Position numbers and translations under genes: made by a program. Shown here one piece after another: positions 48,103 to 57,985 of a DNA stretch of 64,000 nucleotides; positions within the stretch are counted from its first letter, which is position 1, and each line of letters begins with the position of its first letter. The notes under the pieces were generated by a model. That model had not been told where the DNA came from. It made no database searches and saw nothing but the letters and a program-made list of their open reading frames with translations. Origin of the DNA: Leptospira kanakyensis (lineage in GTDB: Bacteria > Spirochaetota > Leptospiria > Leptospirales > Leptospiraceae); NCBI RefSeq assembly GCF_004769235.1, contig NZ_RQFG01000005.1, forward strand, positions 930,001-994,000, given 5' to 3'.

Positions 48103-50523
48103 ATGCAAATAGCCTATAACGACTTAAAACAAGCAGTTCTGGGAAGCGGCCCCATGGGTATCATCATCGCTTCCGTACTGGCACAGAAGTTCGACCCCAT
48201 CACTCTCTGGATTCCTGACAAAGAATTGGTAGAGGTTCTAAAGAAACGCCGCCAAACAGAAATTATGGGAAAGACCATTGACCTTCCTGATCATATCGAC
48301 ATAGTCTCCAGTTTGGATGCTTTTGGACGAGATGATTGGGTTTTCCATGTGGCAGTTCCTTCCAGATCTTTTTTGGACAGTGTCCACGCCCTTTTGGAAG
48401 TTTTAGAACCCACCAATAGTTATGTTTTTTCTTTTTTAACAAAAGGAATTCTGGATTCTAAAAACAGAAAAAAAACAGGATTCATTACTTATTCGCAATA
48501 CTTACAAAATTATTTAAAAGAAAGAATTTTTTCAAACGCATCTGTTGCAGTTGTCAATGGCCCTTCCCTTCTCGGGGAAATCTTAGATGAGAAATTTAGT
48601 TTTTTTAATATTGGATCTTATGAAAAAGAGACTTCTGAGTATCTAGCTGATGTTCTCTCTTCAAATTTTATCAATACATCTGTTACCGATGATGTTGTAG
48701 GAATGGAAATTGTAGGAGTTGCCAAAAACCCAATGGCCATTGCCAGTGGGATTGTTTCTCTTCTTCCGAGATATGGATCCAACTTACTGGGTGAAATTTT
48801 ATCCGTAGGATTTCAAGAAGTAAGAGACCTTGCCATGCGTTATGGTGCAAGACCCGATACAGTGATGGGAAGATCAGGCCTTGCCGATTTTATCACAACG
48901 GCAACCAGTAACAAAAGTAGAAACAGAGGATTTGGACAAAAAATTGTCGGAGAACTTTTGTCAGGTGGAGAGAAACTAAGTATTAAAGATCGAATCGAAA
49001 TATTTTTTGCACCAAGATCTTTTATCGAAAGAGAATCTACCAAATGGCATGATAACGTAGAAGGAACTTATGCACTCAGCATTCTCATTGAACTTGCCAA
49101 TGAAATTCGCCTGCCATTTACCTTACACAGAACTTTATTCGATGTTCTTACTAGAAAACAACCACCAGATTCACTGATTGATTTGATTTGTGGTAAAAAA
49201 ACAGAATCAAAAAACATTCCTCTCGTGGTTCAAAAGAAGGTAGGACTCAACTTAACATCAGGAATTGATTTTCAAAACCTACTTGTGGATCGAATTTTAA
49301 AACACATTAGCAATGTTCCAGGCACCGTGACTCGTGTTAAAAAACAATCTTCTGCCGTGATTGAATCCACGCAAAAAAGACTCACCAAAGCCACTCGTAA
49401 AAAACAAAAGTTGGATGAGGTTAAATTTGCATCAGAACTTGAAATATGGCAACGATTCCAAAATTGCCAAAAAGACGAAGAGAACACTCTTGTTAAAGAA
49501 CTCGTTCGATTTTATGTAACAGAAATTGCGGACAACTATAGCCCGACAGTTCGCGAATCTGTTCTACGGTTTGTAGCTCCCATTCGACTTTTCTCTGGTG
49601 GTTTTTTGAAAGGATCTATGATTCCTCATGTTGGCGGGAAAACAGAAGTAGTGAAGGCATTGTCTTCTAAATACAATTTATTGTATGCCCCCACTCATAG
49701 ATCTCACTTAGATTCTGTGGAAGTTGCTTATTCCTTATTTCACTTAGGACTACCTGTTCCTCGTTATGCGGCAGGTATCAACTTAATGTCCAATCCTTTT
49801 TGGGAATGGATGTTAAAGTCACTCGGTGCCTACGCAGTGGATCGCGAAAGAACCAGAAACAGTTTGTATTTGGAATGCCTCACTCTTTATTCACAAGTGA
49901 TGTTAGAACAAGGGATTCCTTCTCTTGTTTATCCAGAAGGAACTCGTTCTCGCACAGGCGGAATTGTTCCTGTCAAAACGGGACTTTTAACAACGGCAGT
50001 GAATGCATTCCGAAGTTCAGGAACAGAGATAGTAATTGTTCCCATCTCTGTATCATATGAAACCGTTCCAGAAGATAACCAGTTTTGTAATATGCCAGAA
50101 GAATTGGGAATGGCAGGATTTCTTGCAAAACGTTCCAATGTGTATGTAGAGTTTTGTGATCCCATTCCTATCTCTGAATATGCGCATACGGAAGATCCGA
50201 CTTTGGAACTCAGTTACCGCATCACCAAAGGTTGGAAACAGTATCATAAAATTTTACCAAACCAAATTGTGGCAAAAATTTTAGCGGAGAACGATTTCTC
50301 CGTCGAAGTTTCACAGAGTACAATGTTAGTTGAAGATTTTATTTCCCGCCATGATGGAAATTATCTTACTAAAGATCCGGAAGAAGTTTGGGAAAAAGGA
50401 AAAAGGATTTTGGAAAAACGAAAGATGATTGAAGAATCCAATCGAGTGGTTCATTCCAAAAACGATGCTTTACTTCTATATTACGCAAGTATGATTCCAG
50501 AAGACGAAGATAAAAAATACTAA
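48103..50523 (+). CDS. Bifunctional glycerol-3-phosphate dehydrogenase / glycerol-3-phosphate acyltransferase (GpsA-PlsB fusion)
   Basis: 806 residues. Residues ~1-355 form a GpsA-type dehydrogenase: NAD(P)-loop GSGPMG, GPSLLGE, catalytic Lys208 in VAKNPMAIASG, SGLADF and SRNRGFG. After a Lys-rich linker, residues ~430-806 are a PlsB/GNPAT-type acyltransferase: HRSHLD (about 532) as the HX4D motif, GAYAVDRERTRNS, YPEGTRSRTGG (about 609) and IVPISVSYE. One chain would reduce dihydroxyacetone phosphate to glycerol-3-phosphate and acylate it to lysophosphatidate, the first committed steps of phospholipid synthesis. Both active sites look intact. There is no membrane segment, so membrane attachment is peripheral. 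Confidence 0.88.
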   Translation: MQIAYNDLKQAVLGSGPMGIIIASVLAQKFDPITLWIPDKELVEVLKKRRQTEIMGKTIDLPDHIDIVSSLDAFGRDDWVFHVAVPSRSFLDSVHALLEVLEPTNSYVFSFLTKGILDSKNRKKTGFITYSQYLQNYLKERIFSNASVAVVNGPSLLGEILDEKFSFFNIGSYEKETSEYLADVLSSNFINTSVTDDVVGMEIVGVAKNPMAIASGIVSLLPRYGSNLLGEILSVGFQEVRDLAMRYGARPDTVMGRSGLADFITTATSNKSRNRGFGQKIVGELLSGGEKLSIKDRIEIFFAPRSFIERESTKWHDNVEGTYALSILIELANEIRLPFTLHRTLFDVLTRKQPPDSLIDLICGKKTESKNIPLVVQKKVGLNLTSGIDFQNLLVDRILKHISNVPGTVTRVKKQSSAVIESTQKRLTKATRKKQKLDEVKFASELEIWQRFQNCQKDEENTLVKELVRFYVTEIADNYSPTVRESVLRFVAPIRLFSGGFLKGSMIPHVGGKTEVVKALSSKYNLLYAPTHRSHLDSVEVAYSLFHLGLPVPRYAAGINLMSNPFWEWMLKSLGAYAVDRERTRNSLYLECLTLYSQVMLEQGIPSLVYPEGTRSRTGGIVPVKTGLLTTAVNAFRSSGTEIVIVPISVSYETVPEDNQFCNMPEELGMAGFLAKRSNVYVEFCDPIPISEYAHTEDPTLELSYRITKGWKQYHKILPNQIVAKILAENDFSVEVSQSTMLVEDFISRHDGNYLTKDPEEVWEKGKRILEKRKMIEESNRVVHSKNDALLLYYASMIPEDEDKKY

Positions 50524-50530
50524 GATCATT

Positions 50531-50575
50531 GGATAAAAAAAAAGAAACAGGGACCTTTATTTCTTATTTTTATCC
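50531..50575. terminator. Bidirectional terminator between convergent genes
   Basis: GGATAAAAA (50531-50539) and TTTTTATCC (50567-50575) form a 9-bp stem of A/T character with flanking T- and A-runs inside the stem. It fills the 52-nt gap between the fusion gene and the DUF4442 gene. Confidence 0.55.
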
Positions 50576-51058
50576 TTATCCATTCTGAACGGGGAGCCTT
50601 CCCCGTTTGCGGATATAAACTGTTTTTTCCAGAATCGCAATCACCTCACCCGCTTCGTTTTTGACATCAGTGGTGAATAAATAATCCCCTTTTTTCTTAA
50701 CATCGATTTCGTCTTTGATCCTTTGGATTTCGGAATCAGGAATGCGAAACTCGGCAATCACCTTGCCCATCCCCGGTTTTACAAAGATCATATTGCCGGC
50801 TTTATCCCAAACAATATAATCGGATCCCAATCTTTCCAAAAGGATCAACATAAAAAATGGATCACACATAGAATACAAAGAACCACCAAAATGAACACCC
50901 ACATAATTCTTGTTATAGAATCTTAAATTCATTTCGGATCGAAAGTAAGAAAAATCAGGAGCAATTTCTTTGATACGAATCCCAGCCCCAACATAAGGAG
51001 GATAAAAATTATATAACCAAATTTTGAATCTTTTTTTCCAAGATGTAGTTTTTTTCAA
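50576..51058 (-). CDS. DUF4442 (hotdog-fold, thioesterase-like) protein
   Basis: 160 residues. The pattern of a DUF4442 hotdog protein: PPYVGAGIRIKEI, then LRFYNKNYVGVHFGGSLYSMCDPFFMLIL, and KPGMGKVIAEFRI. The group resembles acyl-CoA thioesterases; activity is not proven. Last gene of an overlapping run (4 nt with the EamA gene) that starts with an acyl-CoA dehydrogenase gene, consistent with acyl-CoA chemistry. Confidence 0.82.
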   Translation of the reverse strand: MKKTTSWKKRFKIWLYNFYPPYVGAGIRIKEIAPDFSYFRSEMNLRFYNKNYVGVHFGGSLYSMCDPFFMLILLERLGSDYIVWDKAGNMIFVKPGMGKVIAEFRIPDSEIQRIKDEIDVKKKGDYLFTTDVKNEAGEVIAILEKTVYIRKRGRLPVQNG

Positions 51059-51948
51059 AGGTTTGGTTCCTTTATTTTTTGTTTCGAATTGATTAAATAC
51101 ACTGCGAGGATGGCTAAGGAACCTCCAATGATTACAGGAATTTGTATCACTTCATTCAAAATCAAATAACTACTCAAATAGGCAGAAAGAGGAACAATGA
51201 AGATAAAACTACTGGCAATCTCGGATCCAAGTCGAGTTGCTGCATAAAAATAAACGGTAGTTCCAAAGGTTGTCGAAATGACTGTTAAGTAAAAGATGGA
51301 AGCCCAAAAGGAAAATCCTTCGTCCCATACCTTCCAAAAACTTGGATCATTAAAACAAAATAAAAGTTCTATGATAGATCCAACAGCATAAACATAAAAA
51401 CTATAAGTCACAGGAGACATAGATTTTCCTGTGGATTGGCTGTTAAGAGATAGGATGGCCCAAACAAAAGAACATAACAAAAAAAACAAATTCCCAGATA
51501 ACAATAAATAATCGATACTGATCTTCCATACTTGTAAAATCACAAGCCCACCGATAAACCCGAAAAACAATCCCATCACTTGGCGTTTGGAAATTCGTTT
51601 CTTTTGTACGAGGACAACTATAAAAAAAGTAACAATGGGATTGAGGGTGGTGACAAGAACTCCACCAGCCCCGGGGAGTCCATTTTTTAATCCCATAAAA
51701 AAGAACTGATTGTAAAAAGTATAAATGATTCCACCAACAAGAACATTCCAGTAGTCCTTTCCTGTTTTGAGTAAAAAGGGAATTTTCATCACAACAAGGA
51801 GAGGGATCACAGAAAGAAAAGTAGCTAAAAATCGCCAAAACACCAAAACAGAAACAGGAACTGTGCCTGCGATCATTTTACCGATGGGCCAAGAGATTCC
51901 CCAAGAGACCATTGCAAGGATTAGTAAGAGTAAAAATTTTAGGTTCAA
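51055..51948 (-). CDS. EamA-family (DMT) permease
   Basis: 297 residues, ten membrane segments in two EamA repeats. Shows the MVSWGISWPIGKM start and GVLVTTLNPIVTF typical of RhaT/YdcZ-like drug/metabolite exporters. Overlaps the AEC gene upstream and the DUF4442 gene downstream by 4 nt each. Substrate unknown. Confidence 0.9.
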   Translation of the reverse strand: MNLKFLLLLILAMVSWGISWPIGKMIAGTVPVSVLVFWRFLATFLSVIPLLVVMKIPFLLKTGKDYWNVLVGGIIYTFYNQFFFMGLKNGLPGAGGVLVTTLNPIVTFFIVVLVQKKRISKRQVMGLFFGFIGGLVILQVWKISIDYLLLSGNLFFLLCSFVWAILSLNSQSTGKSMSPVTYSFYVYAVGSIIELLFCFNDPSFWKVWDEGFSFWASIFYLTVISTTFGTTVYFYAATRLGSEIASSFIFIVPLSAYLSSYLILNEVIQIPVIIGGSLAILAVYLINSKQKIKEPNL

Positions 51949-52853
51949 ATATAGTTTCCTTTCAACAAAAAGTTGAGAACGTATGTGGTGCCAAAAGATA
52001 TAGGAATTCCAATTCCCAACATAAGGCTTGCTAAATGGGGAGAAATATTTTTTTCAATTGTGATGACTGTGGAAGTGACCATAGGAGCCATTGCCGATTC
52101 CAAAACAATGGTTTGGTAGAGTAATGCATCCTCTTTTAAAGGAGAATACATCCAATACACAAAGATTGGTGCGAGGATGAGTTTAAACCCTAGACCCAGA
52201 GCCAAAACCTTACCGTGACCCGCAATAGTTCGTAAATCTAACATAAACCCGACGGATACCAAGGCAAGTGGAGTAAGAGTATCACCCAAACGAAGTAAAA
52301 CAAGTTTGAGAGCCTCAGGATAAACAAATTGCCTTGTAAAAATAGCAACAAACAATGCATAGATGGGAGCAAACCCCAAAACTCTTTTGATGAGAGTTAC
52401 AAAGTCCCATTTCCCATCCATAGCAATCGAAGCTAAGATGATTCCGGGAAAACTTAAAACCATAAAGGTTCCTAGTTGGTCTGCCAAAATTCCATACCCA
52501 AGGGAAGTTTTGCCTAAGTAAGTTTCAAGTAATGGAAACCCAACAAAGGAAGTGTTCCCAAGACCTGCAGTTAACACCAAACAAACGGCGGTATGGAATT
52601 TTAAAAACTTCAGTTTATACAATCCAAGAAAAAATACAAGAGCGATCCCAAAAACTACCCAAGGCATAGACGAAGGCAAAAGGGAAGTCGCATCCACTTT
52701 TAATTCATGGACATGATACAAAACAAGTGAAGGCAAAGAAATAAAAAGGATAAATCCGTTTAAAACCTTAGGAGTGGATTCTGGAAACTGGGGAAGTCTT
52801 CGGAAGAACAACCCCAAACCAAAACAAATTCCTAGTAGTAAAAAATTTTCCAT
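51945..52853 (-). CDS. AEC-family transporter
   Basis: 302 residues, about ten membrane segments, of the auxin-efflux-carrier/malonate-carrier (AEC) family: LGNTSFVGFPLLETYLG and LTPLALVSVGFMLDL are recognisable. Transports an organic acid or similar compound. Located 5 nt after the acyl-CoA dehydrogenase gene and coupled to the EamA gene. Confidence 0.87.
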   Translation of the reverse strand: MENFLLLGICFGLGLFFRRLPQFPESTPKVLNGFILFISLPSLVLYHVHELKVDATSLLPSSMPWVVFGIALVFFLGLYKLKFLKFHTAVCLVLTAGLGNTSFVGFPLLETYLGKTSLGYGILADQLGTFMVLSFPGIILASIAMDGKWDFVTLIKRVLGFAPIYALFVAIFTRQFVYPEALKLVLLRLGDTLTPLALVSVGFMLDLRTIAGHGKVLALGLGFKLILAPIFVYWMYSPLKEDALLYQTIVLESAMAPMVTSTVITIEKNISPHLASLMLGIGIPISFGTTYVLNFLLKGNYI

Positions 52854-52858
52854 ACTAA

Positions 52859-54574
52859 TTAAAAAGAAAGAAAGGTCTCCATGGCTTTAGGATCAAAGAA
52901 AACTCCTTCTTTTTGTCTAGGTGCTTCGAGTCCATCCCGCACCATCTCGGCATACCCGTTAACAAAATACAGATACTTTGTCGGGAGTTTATTTGTTATA
53001 TCGTAAGTGGTTTGTTCTAAAAACTCAGCAAGTAAAAGCACTTGGTAGGTTACATCAGCGATATAAACCCGATTCATATCCTTCCAATCTTTAGACTGAT
53101 TTTTGATACAATCTTCTAATTCTTTTCGTTTGGTTTGGAATACTTCAAATGAGTTCTTTAACTCCCCATGATTCCCAACAGACTTTGTTAGTTCATCCAA
53201 CAAAGATTGGAAGGCTGTATAAACCTTTGGTTTTTGTAAGGCATGCAAACAATGGTCTGCTATGATGAGATGAGTTCCTTCCCAAGTTTCATTGATGATG
53301 GAATCATTGTGCAGACGAGGGAGAGGAGAAAAGTCTCCAATAATTCCGTTTCCACCCAAAGTTAAGATCGCTTTTTGAGTGATATAACTTGCTTGGGAAG
53401 AAGATTTATATTTCATAAGTGGAACAGTAATTTCCGCAGCATCGTCACCTTTCTCTGAAAGGTTAGCTGATCTAAAGTTTACAAAACAATTTCCAGTTTG
53501 CAAAATTTGCATTTCTGCTAATGTCTTTGTAAAGGAAGGAAATTCTAAAATCTTTTTCCCATAAGCGGTTCTAAACTTTGCATATTCAGATGCTTCCATC
53601 ACTGACCTTCTTGCGTTTCCACTAGAACCAAGCCCCACATGCAATCGAGATGTTTTGATGATGTAACGGATGAGATTCACAAGTCCATGACCAGGACGAC
53701 CAAACTCTTCCGCTTCTACTTTGTCATAAATAATTTCTACCGTGAGTTTTCCTCGAGATCCAATGATATCTTTTTTACGTAAGATATGGTGCCCGTTAAG
53801 TTCCCCATTTTCTTTGATCCTAGGAACAAGGAACATACCAACAGTATTGGTTCCTTCCATCTTTGCAGTAGTGACCCAAAGGTCTCCTGGATTGGAACAA
53901 AACCATTTTTCACCAGTTAACTCCCATTTGCCGTTCGGAAGTTTTTTTGCAATGGTTCGATTGGCAGAAACATTACTCCCGCCCACTCTTTCCGTTACAT
54001 ATTGTCCAGCCATAAAATGAGAAGAACTTCCCTTTCCCGCAACCAGAGGGAGGTATTTTTTCTTTTGTTCTTCTGTTCCAATTTTTTTCAGTGCAAGGAT
54101 GATTCCATCGGTCATAGCCAACGGACAAGCAACACCACCTTCTCCATTCATATTCATTAAATATGTGAGCGCATAACGATGAATATGTGTGAAATCAAAT
54201 TTCCATTCAGGATGAAAGTCTAAATTCACCACACCGTGATCATAAGAAATCTTTCGGGCTAATTTTTGTTCTTCAGAATATTTAATAAAATCGATTCGTT
54301 TGCCAGTTCGATCAAACTTAACAACTTCACCATACTTTCCTTCTTTGTGGCATTCTTCCGTGAGTTCATCCAAAATCCCACCTACAAGTTCCCCATACTT
54401 TCGGATATGTTCTTCCATTGCCTTTTTGTGATCCGGTGCAAAAGATTCAGAATAACGGTGAACCACTCGTTGTAAGGCGGGATCAATGTCGTAAAAATTT
54501 TTACCTCGAACTCCCTTGTATTCGGAAATATCGAACGGTTGTAAGGAAGGATGTTCTGAAATATGGTGGCTCAT
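52859..54574 (-). CDS. Acyl-CoA dehydrogenase family protein (AidB-like length)
   Basis: 571 residues, longer than ordinary acyl-CoA dehydrogenases (~380). FAD/substrate segments: [56 protein letters not shown], and [31 protein letters not shown], where E in NETWEGT is in the catalytic base area. This is the AidB/isovaleryl-type C-terminal arrangement with an extra N-terminal domain. The substrate is not known. First gene of a four-gene operon (AEC, EamA, DUF4442). Confidence 0.88.
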   Translation of the reverse strand: MSHHISEHPSLQPFDISEYKGVRGKNFYDIDPALQRVVHRYSESFAPDHKKAMEEHIRKYGELVGGILDELTEECHKEGKYGEVVKFDRTGKRIDFIKYSEEQKLARKISYDHGVVNLDFHPEWKFDFTHIHRYALTYLMNMNGEGGVACPLAMTDGIILALKKIGTEEQKKKYLPLVAGKGSSSHFMAGQYVTERVGGSNVSANRTIAKKLPNGKWELTGEKWFCSNPGDLWVTTAKMEGTNTVGMFLVPRIKENGELNGHHILRKKDIIGSRGKLTVEIIYDKVEAEEFGRPGHGLVNLIRYIIKTSRLHVGLGSSGNARRSVMEASEYAKFRTAYGKKILEFPSFTKTLAEMQILQTGNCFVNFRSANLSEKGDDAAEITVPLMKYKSSSQASYITQKAILTLGGNGIIGDFSPLPRLHNDSIINETWEGTHLIIADHCLHALQKPKVYTAFQSLLDELTKSVGNHGELKNSFEVFQTKRKELEDCIKNQSKDWKDMNRVYIADVTYQVLLLAEFLEQTTYDITNKLPTKYLYFVNGYAEMVRDGLEAPRQKEGVFFDPKAMETFLSF

Positions 54575-54655
54575 TCTTCCAGTTCAAAAAAAGGAATAGG
54601 ATTCACTAGCAAAAAAGTCGCCCCGGTTTGAAATTGGTTCTAGAGTCGATTCTTT

Positions 54656-55528
54656 ATGGTCCAAAGAGTAGAAACAAAAAAATCCAAACAAATTCTGCAC
54701 GATGTGATCTTCGAACTCCAAAACGTTTCTGAGTCCATGTTGTGGTTTTTGTCGTACGACAGGCTTTCTGAACTTTTAGAAATCCGAAAGGAAGAATGCC
54801 TTCGCAAAGTTTATCAATTCAAAGCGGCAAAACCGCAAATGACACTTTCCGGAGGATTCCATGAAGTGGATGGAGACCTCCTAATTGATTTTCTCGCCTG
54901 GAGTTTGGAATTAGACGAAGTCGCAGAAGAGTTTTTGAGAGGAGGAATTTTTTTTAGTGAACGTCCGTTATATGAACTTCGCGAATCTTATAAAACCCTA
55001 ATCCAAAAAACAATCGCCAATCATAAATTAGACAGAGAACTATTATTACTTCTGACTGCGGCTACCGTTGATTATGATGATGCCGTTGATTCTTATCTCA
55101 TGGATAAATTCGAAATTGATTTCTTTGTGAGACGTTCCATCCATCAATTTTTAGAAAAATTCGAAATCCATCCAGAGTTTGGAGCGGAAGAATTTTTATA
55201 TGAATATTTAAAAAGCCTGATCCCTACAAAGATACTCAACTTCCGCGACATCACTCGTGAATTTAGAGATAGAACCTATTACGAGTTATATGGTAGATTT
55301 CGAGAAACCAAAAAGAAAAAAAAGAAAATCGTAAAAACAGTTTCCGATGAAGTCAAAGACTTACTGGCTTTTTTTGATTTAGAACCGGGTGCGGGTATTA
55401 CCGACGTTAAAAAGAAATTCAAAGAACTTTTAAAAAAATACCATCCGGATATCAATAAAAAAGGGGAAGAGATGACCAAACGAATCATTTTAAAATACAA
55501 TCGTTTGGTCGAACTTTTAGGAAGTTAA
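54656..55528 (+). CDS. J-domain protein with C-terminal DnaJ domain
   Basis: 290 residues. The last ~55 residues are a J-domain: FFDLEPGAGITDVKKKFKELLKKYHPDINKKGE with the HPD tripeptide, so it should stimulate an Hsp70 (DnaK). The N-terminal ~215 residues are helical, acidic and unlike known co-chaperones, with a Lys-rich hinge (ETKKKKKKIVK) before the J-domain. Placing the J-domain at the C-terminus is uncommon. Gene stands alone, divergent from the acyl-CoA dehydrogenase gene. Confidence 0.82.
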   Translation: MVQRVETKKSKQILHDVIFELQNVSESMLWFLSYDRLSELLEIRKEECLRKVYQFKAAKPQMTLSGGFHEVDGDLLIDFLAWSLELDEVAEEFLRGGIFFSERPLYELRESYKTLIQKTIANHKLDRELLLLLTAATVDYDDAVDSYLMDKFEIDFFVRRSIHQFLEKFEIHPEFGAEEFLYEYLKSLIPTKILNFRDITREFRDRTYYELYGRFRETKKKKKKIVKTVSDEVKDLLAFFDLEPGAGITDVKKKFKELLKKYHPDINKKGEEMTKRIILKYNRLVELLGS

Positions 55529-55574
55529 TCAATCCTTTAAATTGTTTTCTTTCCTTAATTGGTTTACTCCAGCT

Positions 55575-56123
55575 TTACTTCAACCGAATCTGAAAATGAT
55601 ACTTCACTTGAATCTCATCCTTTGCTTTCATAAAAAGTAAAGAAGGGTTTTCTAATTCATATTCGGAAAACTTAACCACAAGAGATCCATCGACCAGAAG
55701 GGAATTCGGATTCTCTGGTTTTACCGTAGCATCTGTCACAAATTCTTTTGTTTTTCCATGAATGGTCAATTTGCCCTTAATTGTGTAGGTCTGATCCTTT
55801 TCTGGTTGTACCGATTCAATTTTTACAAGAATGTTTGTTGAATCTGGATATCCCAAAATTTCCTGAATATGAGAATCCCTGTTTGAATCCCCAGAAGTAA
55901 TTTTCAAAAGAGGAATTTTCAGTTCAAAGGGAGATTTTAAAATGTAATGATTTCCCGAAACTTGGATGTTTGGGGTATCCATTTGAATTTCGTTACAAAC
56001 ACCCGTTACATTTTTAGTAGTATGTTCTACAAAAAACTCGATATTCTTTTTTGTAACTTCCGCTGCAAAAATACCATTCACAAATAAAAAACTAAAGATA
56101 AAACCAATTACTACACGAATCAT
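55575..56123 (-). CDS. YceI-family exported protein
   Basis: 182 residues from ATG at 56123; a longer frame to 56162 would put charged residues before the signal. Signal peptide MIRVVIGFIFSFLFVNGIFA. The mature protein has the YceI lipocalin-like beta-barrel pattern: VTGVCNE, KLTIHGKTKEFV. Members bind isoprenoids or other lipids in the periplasm. No ligand is evident. Confidence 0.72.
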   Translation of the reverse strand: MIRVVIGFIFSFLFVNGIFAAEVTKKNIEFFVEHTTKNVTGVCNEIQMDTPNIQVSGNHYILKSPFELKIPLLKITSGDSNRDSHIQEILGYPDSTNILVKIESVQPEKDQTYTIKGKLTIHGKTKEFVTDATVKPENPNSLLVDGSLVVKFSEYELENPSLLFMKAKDEIQVKYHFQIRLK

Positions 56124-56235
56124 ATAATTTTCGTATCCCTCGGTATTAGACGGAAATTCCATTCAATTTCGAAAAAAGAATCAACTGAGTATTGAAATAG
56201 AATGATTCTAGTTCAATTAGAATAAAAGGTTAACG

Positions 56236-56973
56236 TCATTTAGGTGAAGAAACAGGAATGGAACCTTTCCATGTAGAAACACCACTCCCTTCAATGGGAT
56301 AAGGTTTGCCTAAATACTTGGGTGGTGTGTCCCACTGGATGTCCCACCAAGCAAGAACCCTTGCCGAAAATTCTCGGAAGGAATAATAGGTTTCTTTTTT
56401 ATATGTTCTTAAATTGCATTCGTAACCGTATAACTCAAGCTCTAACTCTCGTCCTAAATAAATAGCACGAGGTAAAAAGAAAGATTGGCTGACAAAGATG
56501 GCTTTTTTCACAAGAAAAACTTCTTTCGCGCGAATGAGAGTATCGAGTGTTCGGAACCCTGCATGATCCACAAAGATATCTTCCGGTTTCACTTTATGAT
56601 TTAACATAAATTCCAACATGGGTCGAAGTTCGTTATAATCCGACTTACCATTGTCCCCGGAGAGTAAGATTTTTTTTACACGACCAGTCTGATACAAATC
56701 CAATCCACAAGCCAAACGATCCATAAGAATGGGTGAGGGAGTTTTTCCATAGACAGCGGCACCAGGAACAATCGCCACTTCTGCTTCAGGGATTTCCGTC
56801 GGCTGGTTGGAATGAACCGAAGTCTGATAGACATACCAAAACCGCAAGTTGGTTGCCAATGCGACAAAACACAAGAAACCCAAAACCAGAATCATTCCAA
56901 GAAATAGGGATTTCCACTTGACCCTTGAGAGGAATCGGAAGGTTATATTTATGTAGGACACGCGGCTCGTCAT
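56236..56973 (-). CDS. SanA/ElyC/YdcF-type (DUF218) membrane-anchored protein
   Basis: About 245 residues. One N-terminal membrane segment (LFLGMILVLGFLCFVALAT), then a DUF218 domain: VAIVPGAAVYGKTPSPILMDRL, KKILLSGDNGK, FVSQSFFLPRAIYLGREL. SanA proteins affect envelope permeability and vancomycin tolerance in enterics. Start taken as ATG 56973. This overlaps the start of the divergent M23 gene in the tetranucleotide CATG; upstream in-frame starts to 57030 would lie inside that gene. Confidence 0.82.
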   Translation of the reverse strand: MTSRVSYINITFRFLSRVKWKSLFLGMILVLGFLCFVALATNLRFWYVYQTSVHSNQPTEIPEAEVAIVPGAAVYGKTPSPILMDRLACGLDLYQTGRVKKILLSGDNGKSDYNELRPMLEFMLNHKVKPEDIFVDHAGFRTLDTLIRAKEVFLVKKAIFVSQSFFLPRAIYLGRELELELYGYECNLRTYKKETYYSFREFSARVLAWWDIQWDTPPKYLGKPYPIEGSGVSTWKGSIPVSSPK

Positions 56974-57985
56974 GAAGAAAAAAATTAAAGAGATTACGTC
57001 TGTTTTTTCACAGGACAATCCGAAAATCAAGAAACAGATTGATAAGGTGAAAGAAAAAGGTCACCAACGGATGACCATTCTTGTCATTCCTCACGGATAC
57101 GATAGTTCTTTCCACTTCCAAATTTCTCATTTTACCATTCTATTTTTTTTGGCACTGACTGTAGGTCTACTCAGTCTTGCCATCTTTGGGATCGTTGGTT
57201 CTAGCACCACCCAAAGCCAAATCAACCAACTCTCAAAAATTTACGGAACTTATTTTGATACGTATATCACTCATGCCAATCAATTGGAAGAAATGAAAGA
57301 AGAGTATTCCAAACTAAATGATAGTATGTTAGAACTTTTTACCCTGATTGATGGACAAGATGATGAACTTTTAAAAATTCCTGCTGAAGATTTTATCGAA
57401 ACTGCAGCAATCGAATCCCTCCAAAAAGAAGAAAAAGAAGACAAACAATTAGATGTTGGTCGTAAGTACTTAAGCGAAATTTATGACCTTCGCCAATTAA
57501 AACACCGAATGGACAATTACCAACGTTTGGTGGAAGCAAATTACCAATTTTTATACCAACGTTCCGACATTTTATCCAGGTCACCTCTGTTTAACCCGAT
57601 GTATTCTTATAACTTAACATCTCCTTTTGGGATGAGAAAGTCACCTACCACTGGTTATTGGGAATACCATGATGGTTTGGATATGGCAAATGCCACTGGC
57701 ACTCCTATTTATGCTTCCGCGCCGGGACGAGTGGTTCGTGTTACTTATTCCAACGTAGGATATGGACATCACGTCATCATCCAACATGACTTCGGCTTTA
57801 GCACGTTATATGGACACTGCTCCAGAATCTATGTACGAAATGGACAGGAAGTCAAAGCCGGCGAACAAATTGCAGAAGTGGGAGCCACTGGAAACGTGAC
57901 TGGCCCACACTTACATTACGAAATATTCATCTCCGAAGAAGGAAAAACAGATCCAGAACAATACATGCAAGCCGGAGTTTACTGA
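56972..57985 (+). CDS. M23-family metallopeptidase, membrane anchored with coiled coil
   Basis: 337 residues. A basic N-terminus, one membrane segment (~52-74, FTILFFLALTVGLLSLAIFGIV), a long coiled coil (~85-180, EEMKEEYSKLNDSMLELF), then a LytM/M23 domain with zinc ligands in HDGLDMAN and HLHYEI. Like MepM/NlpD-type enzymes, it trims or activates peptidoglycan. The last base is followed directly by the TTG start of ligA (0-nt gap), so it is probably cotranscribed with the ligase gene. Confidence 0.9.
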   Translation: MKKKIKEITSVFSQDNPKIKKQIDKVKEKGHQRMTILVIPHGYDSSFHFQISHFTILFFLALTVGLLSLAIFGIVGSSTTQSQINQLSKIYGTYFDTYITHANQLEEMKEEYSKLNDSMLELFTLIDGQDDELLKIPAEDFIETAAIESLQKEEKEDKQLDVGRKYLSEIYDLRQLKHRMDNYQRLVEANYQFLYQRSDILSRSPLFNPMYSYNLTSPFGMRKSPTTGYWEYHDGLDMANATGTPIYASAPGRVVRVTYSNVGYGHHVIIQHDFGFSTLYGHCSRIYVRNGQEVKAGEQIAEVGATGNVTGPHLHYEIFISEEGKTDPEQYMQAGVY

